Assembly: GCA_030544235.1 (NCBI GenBank)
Contig: CM060472.1
Location: forward strand, 16,551,654-16,615,653
DNA: 64,000 bases
Direction: 5' to 3'
Source of the DNA: Lepturacanthus savala
Lineage: Eukaryota; Chordata; Actinopteri; Scombriformes; Trichiuridae
Below the pieces are notes generated by a model. It had not been told where the DNA came from, did not search any database, and saw only the letters and a program-made list of their open reading frames with translations. This document shows positions 59,101 through 64,000 of this stretch, in pieces; the stretch's first letter is position 1; each line of letters begins with the position of its first letter. Position numbers and translations under genes: made by a program.

Positions 59101-61478
59101 GGATCCACTTTTGTTGAAAATGCGTAGATATGACGTCTGAGAGACCATGACAAATTTGGTGGTGATTTAGCAGCAGCATCTGCCTATAAAGGAAGGAAAC
59201 CTGCCTGTACGAATGTACGACTGCCCTTCAAATGTCTCAAGAACTGTTCATCTGATCGACTTCACATTCGGCGGCTGTGTTGCTGAGGATAAAAAGGATT
59301 CTTTCAAGTGTGAAGTCCATCGGTTCAGCAGTTCTCGAGAAACAAGCAGCCCTTTGGGGAGCAAACAGTCGATCTTCTTCAAACGGGCAGTGCAATGGTC
59401 AGGTCAAGTCACTGTCGGTATAGAAATAACTAACAAATCAGGGTCTCAAGGGATTAACAGTATGTACAGCAGCAAAAAAACATCACCTGTCCCGAGAACC
59501 TCACATCATTCAATGGAAAATTCCCAAGAGAACCTCTTTACCAGGAAATAATAAAGGTAACAATGAGGGATCACTCTTCCAGGACGGACACACTTGCTAG
59601 ATGTTGTGTTTACAATAGATTACATTTATAAAGGTAAGTAATTACAGAATTCAGCATATAAGGAAGTGGCAATGATCTATGGTAGCTTCCAGATGCAACC
59701 AGATCAGAGTGAGACCCAGACCACATGACTTTTAATAGGGAGAGACCTCAGGTGGTGTCCCCAGCAGTCCGAACCTATCGAAGCACTAGTTCTTAAAGGG
59801 AAAGAAGAAAACGTGTCAGCTTTCTGAATGAAAGTTACTCTTAATATTTGTCCATTAAATATGAGGTTATAGCCACCATCCGGTTAACTTAGCTTAGCAA
59901 AACAATCAGATATAGTTGGAAACAAGCTAGCAGCGCCTCTAAAACTCAGGTTATATCTCGGTCCTTTTTTTTTTTAACAAGATTGGCTAAATTTTCATTT
60001 GTGAGCTATACCTCTGCTACGTGGCACTTTGTTACCTCTGGACAAAGTTGGGCTAGTTGTTTCTCTTAGTTTCCAGTGTTTAAGCTAAGCTAAGCTAACC
60101 CGCTGCTTCATATTTACCATGTAGACATGACTGACATGTTCTCATTGAACTCTTCCTTCAAGCAGAAATCTTTAGTGGAGGTCTGCAGTTTTAACAGTAG
60201 AAACCAAAATATAATACTTTAGCGGATGAATTAAAGCTGTTAAACTGATGATGCAACGTGTTTTTGTTTTGGAGACGCAGTCGAGATGAGGCGTACAAAG
60301 ATAATGAGATGCAAAGAAGGGTGAACATGATTTAAAGGAGGAGAAGATGTTAGTAAGCACAGCATTCTAGCGTCTAATAAACAGACGCACATAAAACAAG
60401 AGGTCAGGTGAGGTCATGGAGATCTTATGGAGGCGGAGTGAGGTCAGCGGATTATTTATGACCTCATTTAACCTGCTGAATGAGCCGGGCGGAGCAGCAT
60501 CCTCCCTCATTGATTTTACAATTGATTATTCACCTTGTCTGCTTCCTCTTACCTCTTTTCTCCTTTTCCTTTGTATTATTCGTCCTCCTTCTTCTTTGCA
60601 TTATTCATTCTTCTTTGTATTATTCCTTCTTTTTTTCTTCTTTTGTATTTTTAATTCCTCTCGTGCTTCTTTGACATGCACCTGCAACTTTGTTTGTTTC
60701 TCAGAGAAAGATTCAGGACATTTTTTTTAAAATCATATATTGCAGACGCTGCAGATTTGTGTCAAACAGCCCAACGGCTTCTAGTTTCAGAGCCTTGGGG
60801 GGTCTTTGGGAATCTTTGGAAATCTTTGGGAATCTTTGGAAATCTTTTGGTATCTTTGAGTATATTTGGGAATCTCACAATTTGGATTTAATTCAGAATC
60901 AATTCTCCAATGAATTCCTAGAAAAAGGGGGCAGATTCCCTGCCTCTCTCCTGTCAAATAAGGTCACATAGTCATCTTATTATTGATTTGTATTCCTCTT
61001 CTTTCCTGACATCTTCCTCTCCTAATTCTTCTCTGTCCTCTTCCTCCTGGACGCACAGATCGGCATCTGGTACTCCAACAACACGTTGGCCATGAACTCA
61101 ACTTCTCTGGACCTCAACGCGTCAGAGACACTGGCCAACAAGACTCTGATCGTCACCACAATCCTGGTAAAGAAAAGAAAAAACCTCAAACACATCATAT
61201 TTGCTTCTTTAATTTCATCGTTCCTGGAAGCAGCATTCATGCTGACGGCATATATCGTCACTTCCTCCCGACAGGAAAATCCATACGTGATGCGTAAGTC
61301 CAACTACCAGGAGTTCCAGGGCAACGAGCAGTACGAGGGTTTCTGCGTGGACATGCTGCGGGAGCTGGCGGACATCTTGAAGTTCAACTTTAAGATCAAG
61401 CTGGTGGACGACGGGCTGTACGGGGCGCCGGAGCCCAACGGCAGCTGGACCGGCATGGTGGGGGAGCTGATCCACAGG
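26303..61478 (+). CDS. grik5: grik5, kainate glutamate receptor subunit GluK5 (KA2), first 500 codons, spliced, 3' end outside window
   Basis: Ligand-gated cation channel subunit of the plasma membrane at excitatory synapses. By family knowledge GluK5 binds glutamate with high affinity and works in heterotetramers with GluK1-3. The CDS joins 26303-26408, 36682-36846, 39166-39263, 40137-40302, 42061-42239, 45124-45177, 50857-51018, 55466-55618, 57609-57713, 61059-61166 and 61275-61478, 1500 nt with no frame break. Residues 1-26 or so are a signal peptide, about 36-395 the amino-terminal (LIVBP-like) domain, and about 433-500 the start of S1. Ten N-X-S/T sequons are visible. AAILDDQ and [14 protein letters not shown] favour GluK5 over GluK4. 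Missing here are the remainder of S1 with the agonist-binding arginine, M1-M3, the pore Q/R site, S2, M4 and the C-tail. Identity is recalled from family sequences, not searched. Confidence 0.95.
26440..27072 (+). repeat. decayed ~21-24-bp minisatellite (TTATTGATCTTGACTC)
   Basis: More than 20 diverged copies of a motif like GGACTTATTGATCTTGACTC at irregular 20-25-bp spacing, with the 178-bp hAT MITE in between. High divergence suggests an old array. Intron 1 of grik5. Confidence 0.8.
26490..26667. mobile_element. hAT-like MITE inside a decayed minisatellite
   Basis: Ends CAGGGGTAGGCAACACTG and CAGGGTTACCTACCCCTG form terminal inverted repeats. Internally TTGTTCCAACCAAGC and GCTTGGTTGGAACAAAAA pair. 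Flanks ATCTTGAC and ATCTCGAA agree at 6 of 8 bases. It is the same type as the 17416-17534 element but longer (178 bp), and lies in grik5 intron 1, 81 bp after exon 1. Confidence 0.75.
28650..28978 (+). mobile_element. SINE copy in grik5 intron 1
   Basis: Starts GACACGGTGGTGCAGGGG. Box A TGGTGCAGGGG fits TRGYNNANNNG and box B is GGTTCAAGACC. The body ends GAGGAATAAACAGGTATAGA. It lacks about 15 bp (the AATTGCCCGTAGGTG region) and the TCGCCGTAATGCG stretch present in the 4016 copy. Confidence 0.85.
29495..29650 (+). mobile_element. diverged SINE relic
   Basis: GCCTCAGAGTACGAAGGTCC, box B-like GGATTCGAACCCC, and GTGTGGATTTTGCATGTTCT parallel the SINE body of the 28650 copy with many changes. 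It is probably an older subfamily. Intron 1. Confidence 0.55.
30120..33104 (+). pseudogene. dead L2-type LINE (endonuclease and reverse transcriptase relic) in grik5 intron 1
   Basis: About 3 kb with broken frames. In order: an endonuclease start ([24 protein letters not shown] near 30180-30260); fragments like [12 protein letters not shown] (30310) and [10 protein letters not shown] (30743); a reverse transcriptase stretch with [18 protein letters not shown] near 31620-31670, where the catalytic aspartate motif is recognisable; a C-terminal LQLIQNAA segment near 32228-32250; and a 3' tail ending GAATTGACTCGACTTGACTG. ORF1 is missing. Many stops and frameshifts mean it cannot be active. The orientation matches the host gene. 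Confidence 0.8.
33780..34315. repeat. CG-rich repeat with 38-bp direct repeats 403 bp apart
   Basis: CACCGGACTCAATTGACGCA...TTTTTTCGCGCAATGGA at 33780-33817 recurs at 34183-34220 with few changes, each followed by CGCTGTTTTGCGAAAA. Between them are many CGCGA/TCGCG motifs in both orientations. Probably a decayed DNA transposon (Harbinger-like from memory). Intron 1. Confidence 0.55.
34316..36681. other. grik5 intron 1, 3' part
   Basis: No repeat family recognised apart from the TG tract and short pyrimidine stretches (36360-36415). Possible conserved non-coding sequence could sit here, but this cannot be judged from one genome. Confidence 0.4.
35766..35810 (+). repeat. (TG)22 microsatellite, intron 1
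   Basis: Perfect dinucleotide tract about 870 bp before coding exon 2. Confidence 0.97.
36682..36846 (+). CDS. grik5: grik5 coding exon 2 (amino-terminal domain start)
   Basis: Acceptor CTCACAG ends at 36681 and donor GTGAGT starts at 36847. It encodes residues 36-90, from [20 protein letters not shown] to DSQYDTTDT, the first strand-helix unit of the bilobed amino-terminal domain that drives subunit assembly. The first codon is split after one base (G from exon 1) and the last base starts the Met codon of the MCQILPKG segment. GluK5-like residues ([14 protein letters not shown]) set it apart from GluK4 (CSRGERLSITLAK). Confidence 0.95.
37117..37321 (+). mobile_element. Tc1/mariner 5' end fragment, grik5 intron 2
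   Basis: Starts TACACTACACTTCAGAATTT, then GGGGTCACTTAGAGATTTCC and the shared internal block (GCTAATGTGGTAAAAGACTA, GGTGTATAGAGGCTAATTTC). It stops near 37321. Same family as 12316 and 24850. Confidence 0.75.
37322..39165. other. grik5 intron 2, remainder
   Basis: No gene. A 130-codon open frame (38434-38826) has no start context, domain or splice support and is likely chance. 37840-38100 has several repeated ATTGG/CCAAT motifs. Confidence 0.45.
39166..39263 (+). CDS. grik5: grik5 coding exon 3 (amino-terminal domain)
   Basis: Acceptor TCTCTCAG ends at 39165 and donor GTGAGT starts at 39264. It encodes residues 91-123, [18 protein letters not shown] through SHICGEKE, the conserved P..VVSVIGP.SSPAS block of kainate subunit amino-terminal domains. 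The phase-1 entry uses the A at the end of exon 2 to rebuild Met; the exit is phase 0. The acceptor has a long T/C tract. Confidence 0.95.
40137..40302 (+). CDS. grik5: grik5 coding exon 4 (amino-terminal domain)
   Basis: Acceptor CTCCAG ends at 40136 and donor GTGAGT starts at 40303. It encodes residues 124-178 plus one base of Cys179: [37 protein letters not shown] and SLICAKAE. The [10 protein letters not shown] and LICAKAE(C) blocks are diagnostic of GluK5. LPYLRF sits where the mammalian protein, from memory, has LQYLRF. Confidence 0.95.
40806..41262 (+). repeat. 16-bp tandem array with 60-80-bp higher-order unit, grik5 intron 4
   Basis: Submonomers like CAGTCCACCTTAAACC occur about 28 times. 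Every four or five, a CCACCCTATGGTCAG variant recurs (near 40911, 40974, 41035, 41114 and 41192), giving a higher-order period of 60-80 bp. Confidence 0.9.
41600..41945 (+). repeat. CATCACTCCATCCTT-rich low-complexity tract
   Basis: Irregular repetition of CTTCATCACTCCATCC, pyrimidine-rich on this strand, ending about 115 bp before grik5 exon 5. Open frames here are composition artefacts. Confidence 0.7.
42061..42239 (+). CDS. grik5: grik5 coding exon 5 (amino-terminal domain)
   Basis: Acceptor CCACTAG ends at 42060. It encodes Cys179 to Lys238: [40 protein letters not shown] and the sequon-bearing [13 protein letters not shown]. The donor is GTCAGA at 42240, weaker than consensus at +3, but the join to ASELGM in the next exon matches the family exactly, so the boundary is firm. 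Confidence 0.95.
42715..42933 (+). mobile_element. second tRNA-like SINE family, grik5 intron 5
   Basis: Box A TGGTTCAGAAG (42722-42732) fits TRGYNNANNNG. Box B GGTTTGATTCC (42757-42767) is one base from GGTTCGANTCC. They are followed by CCGGCTCCTCCGC and a tail resembling the widespread fish motif GCGCTTTGA...AATGAAGTCCATTTACC. Spacing of the boxes is tRNA-like. Confidence 0.7.
43961..44053 (+). repeat. (AGA)n trinucleotide tract, intron 5
   Basis: About 30 GAA/AGA units with one interruption near 43993; purine-only on this strand, pyrimidine-only on the other. Poly-Glu, Lys, Ser and Phe frames are artefacts. Confidence 0.97.
44487..44600. repeat. ~114-bp inverted-repeat element (MITE-like), intron 5
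   Basis: Arms AAAAATATATATAAAACCTT...AATAT and ATATTAAAGGCTTTTTATGT...TTTTT pair imperfectly over about 26 bp. Inside, AAGGGCCT and GGCCTT make a second hairpin around TATGCGTAT. It looks like a small non-autonomous DNA element. Confidence 0.55.
45124..45177 (+). CDS. grik5: grik5 coding exon 6 (54-bp exon)
   Basis: A symmetrical phase-0 exon of 18 codons, [18 protein letters not shown]. The acceptor follows a strong pyrimidine tract (45060-45123) and the donor is GTAAGA. The sequence matches the family's [17 protein letters not shown] segment. Skipping it would keep the reading frame, but it is part of the structural core, so a skipped product would probably misfold. Confidence 0.95.
45560..46025 (-). 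pseudogene. possible hAT transposase C-terminal relic in grik5 intron 6
   Basis: On the minus strand, 45666-46025 reads as protein-like sequence ([35 protein letters not shown], then MSLTLPLS). After a frame change [17 protein letters not shown] follows, resembling the R-x-x-L-x-x-x-RLSALM-x-LS end of hAT dimerisation regions, then an acidic tail. A poly-A run and stops break it. The family call is from memory and weak; it could be another transposase or a processed pseudogene. Confidence 0.35.
46080..46470 (+). repeat. ~390-bp pyrimidine tract in grik5 intron 6
   Basis: Strongly T/C-biased on this strand with no fixed period. It keeps long open frames in two forward frames (up to 212 codons, rich in F, L, S and P) that have no domain or homolog I recognise. 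It is better explained as polypyrimidine DNA. Confidence 0.8.
46771..46913 (+). repeat. 21-bp tandem repeat, about six copies
   Basis: Units like CCCCTCCCACTTCTCTCATA plus G, alternating CCCAC and CCCGC. The 21-bp period leaves frames open (SPSHFSH-like). Intron 6. Confidence 0.9.
47155..47580 (+). repeat. unclassified dispersed repeat, copy 2
   Basis: Contains TTGAGCAGTTGTCACCGAAT, GATATGACGTCTGAGCGATC, ATGACAAATTTGGTC and CAACTTCACACTTGGTGGGT, in the same order as in the 58925 copy. grik5 intron 6. Confidence 0.65.
47581..50856. other. grik5 intron 6, 3' part
   Basis: No gene. A 40-bp segment (CAGGATGTCTGATTAAAGCT region) at 49236-49275 recurs at 49431-49470. 50680-50705 is an A/T homopolymer pair. 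The rest looks unique. Confidence 0.45.
50857..51018 (+). CDS. grik5: grik5 coding exon 7 (amino-terminal domain)
   Basis: Acceptor GTCCAG ends at 50856 and donor GTGAGA starts at 51019; phase 0 on both sides. It encodes residues 257-310, [20 protein letters not shown] followed by [20 protein letters not shown] and [14 protein letters not shown]. Sequons NSS and NLS are present. This is the most divergent exon relative to the mammalian sequence I recall ([20 protein letters not shown]). Confidence 0.95.
51019..52879. other. grik5 intron 7, 5' part
   Basis: No gene or clear repeat family; a short CTATCTATCTATATAATAAT tail at 51282 looks like a retroelement end. AT content rises toward the satellite. 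Confidence 0.4.
52880..53766 (+). repeat. AT-rich satellite: (TA)n alternating with a conserved ~60-bp core, six copies
   Basis: Cores start at 52981, 53109, 53263, 53421, 53523 and 53634, separated by TA tracts of different length. Each has ATTAAATATATATAACC, then CAAAGTA-GCTCAGTA-TACTTTG (a 7-bp-arm hairpin), then TAACAATGATTTTATAC. Only one core position (A/G before GATAT) clearly varies. Lies in grik5 intron 7. Confidence 0.95.
53855..53890 (+). repeat. terminal fragment of the same dispersed repeat
   Basis: AATTGATTAATCGTTGCAGC followed by TCTTC matches the terminus of the family seen at 17927 and 22100. Only the end is present, just after the AT satellite. Confidence 0.45.
53891..55465. 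other. grik5 intron 7, 3' part
   Basis: 54180-54540 is GC-richer and keeps short minus-strand frames open; no domain recognised. The rest is plain intronic sequence. Confidence 0.4.
55466..55618 (+). CDS. grik5: grik5 coding exon 8 (amino-terminal domain)
   Basis: Acceptor TTGCAG ends at 55465. It encodes residues 311-361: [35 protein letters not shown] and [14 protein letters not shown]. The donor is GTACAC at 55619, which departs from GTRAGT at +3 to +6. The join to VEYDGLTG in exon 9 is exactly as in the family. A 21-bp palindromic tandem repeat begins about 45 bp past the donor. Confidence 0.95.
55662..55770 (+). repeat. 21-bp tandem repeat with palindromic end, beside grik5 exon 8
   Basis: Five copies of CACCCTACAGGAGTGTTTAT plus A, starting about 45 bp after the exon-8 donor. 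The last unit becomes TATACACCC-TAC-GGGTGTATA, a perfect 9-bp-arm palindrome with a 3-base loop. Open frames on both strands come from the 21-bp period. Confidence 0.9.
56132..56162 (+). repeat. (CA)n microsatellite, intron 8
   Basis: About 15 CA units following a CT-rich stretch at 56063-56100. Confidence 0.95.
57609..57713 (+). CDS. grik5: grik5 coding exon 9 (end of amino-terminal domain)
   Basis: Acceptor CTCATCAG ends at 57608. It encodes residues 362-396, [20 protein letters not shown] followed by [15 protein letters not shown], with sequon NYT. The donor is GTCAGA, again weak at +3. Phase 0 on both sides, 35 codons. [13 protein letters not shown] is the conserved end of the kainate-subunit amino-terminal domain. 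Confidence 0.95.
58609..58898 (+). mobile_element. SINE copy in grik5 intron 9, tail truncated
   Basis: Starts GACACGGTGGAGCAGGGG, has box B GGTTCAAGACC and the same body. It stops at CCAGCAGACC, lacking the tail, and has a deletion across the GTGTGAGTGAATGG region. Same orientation as grik5. Confidence 0.85.
58925..59350 (+). repeat. unclassified dispersed repeat, copy 3
   Basis: Contains TTTGAGCAAATGTCACCAAA, GATATGACGTCTGAGAGACC, ATGACAAATTTGGT and CGACTTCACATTCGGCGGCT. A partial extra piece (GATCCACTTCACACTTGGCG) lies at 58493-58512 just before the SINE at 58609. A 112-codon open frame here (59213-59551) looks like repeat by-product. Confidence 0.65.
60792..60880 (+). repeat. ~10-bp tandem GAATCTTTGG repeat, intron 9
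   Basis: About eight copies of a 10-11-bp unit (GGGAATCTTTGGAAATCTTT), about 180 bp before exon 10. Confidence 0.8.
61059..61166 (+). CDS. grik5: grik5 coding exon 10 (linker to ligand-binding domain)
   Basis: Acceptor CGCACAG ends at 61058 and donor GTAAAG starts at 61167. It encodes residues 397-432, [20 protein letters not shown] followed by [16 protein letters not shown], with four sequons (NNT, NST, NAS, NKT), typical of the glycosylated linker region. The next intron is only 108 bp and open in this frame. Confidence 0.95.
61275..61478 (+). CDS. grik5: grik5 coding exon 11 (start of ligand-binding lobe S1)
   Basis: Acceptor CCGACAG ends at 61274 and donor GTGAGT starts at 61479. It encodes residues 433-500: [40 protein letters not shown] and [20 protein letters not shown], ending [19 protein letters not shown] and [20 protein letters not shown] are signatures of the S1 segment. 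The next exon, expected to start KADLAV and to carry the agonist-binding arginine, is not found before 64000. Confidence 0.96.
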
Positions 61479-61626
61479 GTGAGTGGGAAGTTACTGAGGA
61501 GGTTGTGTCTCAGTCCAGTGAAAGATCGTGAGAACAGAGCTGCCCTGAGTACAAGAGAAAAACCAAATTCATCAGTACTACTGCTGCTGTCTCCTACATA
61601 CACCACCGTAGCATGGAGAAGAGGTT

Positions 61627-61767
<141 letters not shown>

Positions 61768-62301
61768 CACTTAACTGTCACTGTAACTATCAAAGAGTGG
61801 ACTTTGACACTGTTAAACATTCACCATGAGGGGACTTAAATACCAACCTTCAAAAAGGTCCCCAGTTGAAAGTGTGGAATAGAGGTCCACTCTTGGCCAA
61901 TAAAGAATGATAGCCCCATGTGTGTGTGAGCATGTGACAGTGTGTTCTCATTGAAAAAAACAAACAGCATGTTTTAATGGATTAGTGGATAAAAAACATG
62001 AAGGTAATAACTACAGCTGCAGGTTTTACTCATTGTTTTCAGAGGATTTATCAGGTTCAAGTGTGACTAAACACATAAAGCGTCTCACACAGTTGCACAC
62101 CGACGCCCTTCGATGATTGCAGCTCACACTAATGCTGGCTCTGCGTTCGTTGTTATGGCAACAGGCGGCGACTGGTGGGCGGGCGCGAGCGATGCAAGAC
62201 GTGCAGCTCGGAGCCGCTGACAGTGACGGCGCCCTCAGCAACAACACAAGAGTCAGCCAATTACACAAGTGGTGGAGCATTTGTGAAGCTGCTACACACA
62301 C

Positions 62302-62474
62302 ACACACACACACATTCTGAGGATGTATTAAGTGGCTCATCTGAAGCTCAATTTCCCCCGTTAGTTGTTTTCTCACAGAAAGTGGCTCATTTAAAGTCAA
62401 GTCAAGTGTAATTAAAGCTGCAGAGATAATTTGTGTGTGTGTGTGTGTGTGTGTGCGTGCGTGTGCGTGCGTGT
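62302..62474 (+). repeat. short (CA)n and (TG)n tracts
   Basis: (CA) near 62295-62314 and (TG)/(TGCG) at 62431-62475, about 120 bp apart and complementary, so they could pair as a long hairpin in single-stranded DNA or RNA. Confidence 0.85.
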
Positions 62475-63390
62475 GTCTGCATGTGTATGTGGGCATGCAT
62501 ATGTGTGTGTTTATGAGGATCATTTTGACTATTACCTGAAAAAGCGTTGTTTTAGTTTAGCTCGGTGAGGACATTCAGTCACCATGTCTTGAAGGGTTGA
62601 TGTTTTTCGTGTCCTTGTTCGTGAGGACTGTGATTATTTATTGATTCTTTAAAGTGAGGACAATTTGCAGAAAGAAAAAGGACATTTCTCTCAGTCTCTG
62701 TATTTCAAGGGTTGAGGTTTGAGGGTTCTCCCCTATACGTATATAATTATTATGGATTTTCTTTAAATATTTTTGGCTGATAAAACCTTTTTTCTGGTCC
62801 CAGTCATCTGTTTGGAAAATATGTTATTTAACACATAACATAACAGTTTCTCAGTTGATTTCCTACATTAAGACATTTTTTTTTCCAATTACAAGTGTCC
62901 TGTTCTGTTTAAATATGCAAATGAACATTATTAATGAGCGTTAATGTTTCATTGTGATGACATACAAGAGTCAAAAGACTTTTACGGAGGGTAAAAACAG
63001 TATAAAGAATTCAATTTCACCATGTTGTTGTGAATCAATGAAATGTGGATTTTAACAGCTGTTTTTTCTCCAGCCTGAAAGAAAACATGTGCATGAGGTT
63101 TCAGGATTACAGCAATAAAGCGGGTCCTCAGAAGTACAGAGGTACTGATGTGTGTGTGTTGTCTAATACCGCTAATAACACACACACTAACACATAATGG
63201 CGGTGATAATGGTGATGGCGTCTGATGATTGCGTGTGTGTGTCAGAAAGAGGAAATGGGGAACACAAGCAGGTCATTACGAGGCTAATCAACGCATTGCT
63301 CATTTTTTAAGTTAATTAAACGGATGCGCGGTGAAGTTGCAGCACAGATGGTGTTACAGTAGACTTCCAGCTCCACGGGACATTCTGTGT

Positions 63391-63450
63391 GAGGAGGAGG
63401 AGGAGGAGGAGGAGGAGGAGGAGGAGGAGGAGGAGGAGGAGGAGGAGGAG
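63391..63450 (+). repeat. (GGA)20 tract
   Basis: Sixty bases of GAG/GGA, purine-only; the poly-Glu frame is an artefact. Downstream intron of grik5. Confidence 0.95.
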
Positions 63451-63921
63451 GGTTACTTCAAAGCTTTATTTTCTTTATTGGAAGGAGTCAGAGTCTGTGA
63501 TACTGTGATCAGACAGTTTCAGTACACCAACAATTAAGATGTGAAGGTGACATTTTGTAAGGCGAGTTACTGGCTGCCATTAATTCTGTCTCCTCTGGTA
63601 AATCCGCAGTGATTGATGACTTTCCTAATGAGGTTTATAAAATGTCTTTTTTTACAGAGATGGGAAAAAAAAAGAAACCTCTGATGGAATTATTTTATCT
63701 GCTCGTTCCCCATCAGACACACGTCATCGTATTATTCCTACAGCAAGATTCACAGGAGCATGACAAAGATCTCTGCTGTCTTAATGTATTTATAGAGTAA
63801 AAAAAAGAAGAGCTGGTATAATGAGATACAATCAAACCGGTTTGAGAAATGCTGTTATTGGTGATAAGGCTTTAAATGGAACAGCTCCTTCATGTATATC
63901 TCCAATAACTCCACTCATTAA

Positions 63922-64000
63922 CCCCTTGAACTCCAGTCGACACAAAACGACCATTTATTGATCTCAAATAAAAATGTTCGTCCCAAAACAGCAACAAAAA
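63922..64000. mobile_element. possible left end of a piggyBac-like element, cut by window end
   Basis: TTAA at 63918-63921 is followed by CCCCTTGAACTCCAGTCGAC, similar in position and composition to the ends of the 15640-16072 element, and by AAACGACC, found in reverse complement in that element (GGTCGTTTTT). The right end is not in the window. Confidence 0.35.

Larger units (their letters stand above)
61768..63917. other. grik5 intron 11, truncated by window
   Basis: Searched by eye for the expected KADLAV exon and for the TM1-TM3 exons: none found. Contains microsatellites and a CpG-rich patch at 62100-62230. Confidence 0.6.

Noticed and set aside
26303..61478. identity as grik4 (GluK4)
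   Set aside because: [30 protein letters not shown] and [20 protein letters not shown] fit GluK5. GluK4 from memory differs at these places (for example CSRGERLSITLAK, TTLNLHPSN).

Overview
The window is vertebrate nuclear DNA, almost certainly from a ray-finned (teleost) fish. It has GT-AG introns, dense CA/GT microsatellites, tRNA-derived SINEs, L2-type LINE relics and Tc1/hAT/Harbinger/piggyBac-like DNA-transposon remnants of the kinds common in fish. The species cannot be named from the sequence.

The only protein-coding gene I can support is the 5' part of grik5 on the + strand. It encodes the high-affinity kainate receptor subunit GluK5 (KA2). Eleven coding exons between 26303 and 61478 join without a frame break into 500 codons: a signal peptide, the whole amino-terminal domain and the first part of ligand-binding lobe S1. 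Exon phases agree at every junction. Residues such as [37 protein letters not shown] and [25 protein letters not shown] fix the family, and the early residues favour GluK5 over GluK4. The exons for the rest of S1, the channel pore, S2 and the C-tail lie beyond base 64000. The agonist-binding arginine and the pore Q/R site therefore cannot be judged.

Layout: 1-26252 is the upstream flank (or a large 5' untranslated intron). It has no supported gene but carries L2 fragments, SINEs, a nested Harbinger-like/piggyBac-like pair, hAT MITEs, a 27-28 copy 42-bp minisatellite and a perfect (CTG)27 tract. A 20-bp pyrimidine minisatellite (25757-26250) abuts the first coding exon and forms its apparent 3' splice site. 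Intron 1 (10.3 kb) holds an hAT MITE inside a decayed minisatellite, SINE copies and a 3-kb dead L2 element. Later introns hold a Tc1 fragment, a 16/66-bp tandem array, a tRNA-like SINE, a possible hAT transposase relic, an AT-rich satellite with a repeated hairpin core (52880-53766), a 21-bp palindromic tandem repeat beside exon 8, and long GT and GGA tracts.

The most interesting points are these. Intron 10 is 108 bp, stop-free, a multiple of three, and would encode a membrane-like segment if retained. A minisatellite supplies the splice acceptor of the start exon. The AT satellite has a conserved hairpin core. Several nested transposon insertions have readable target-site duplications. I see no new enzymatic or defence system. 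No rRNA, true tRNA, CRISPR or viral gene was found.
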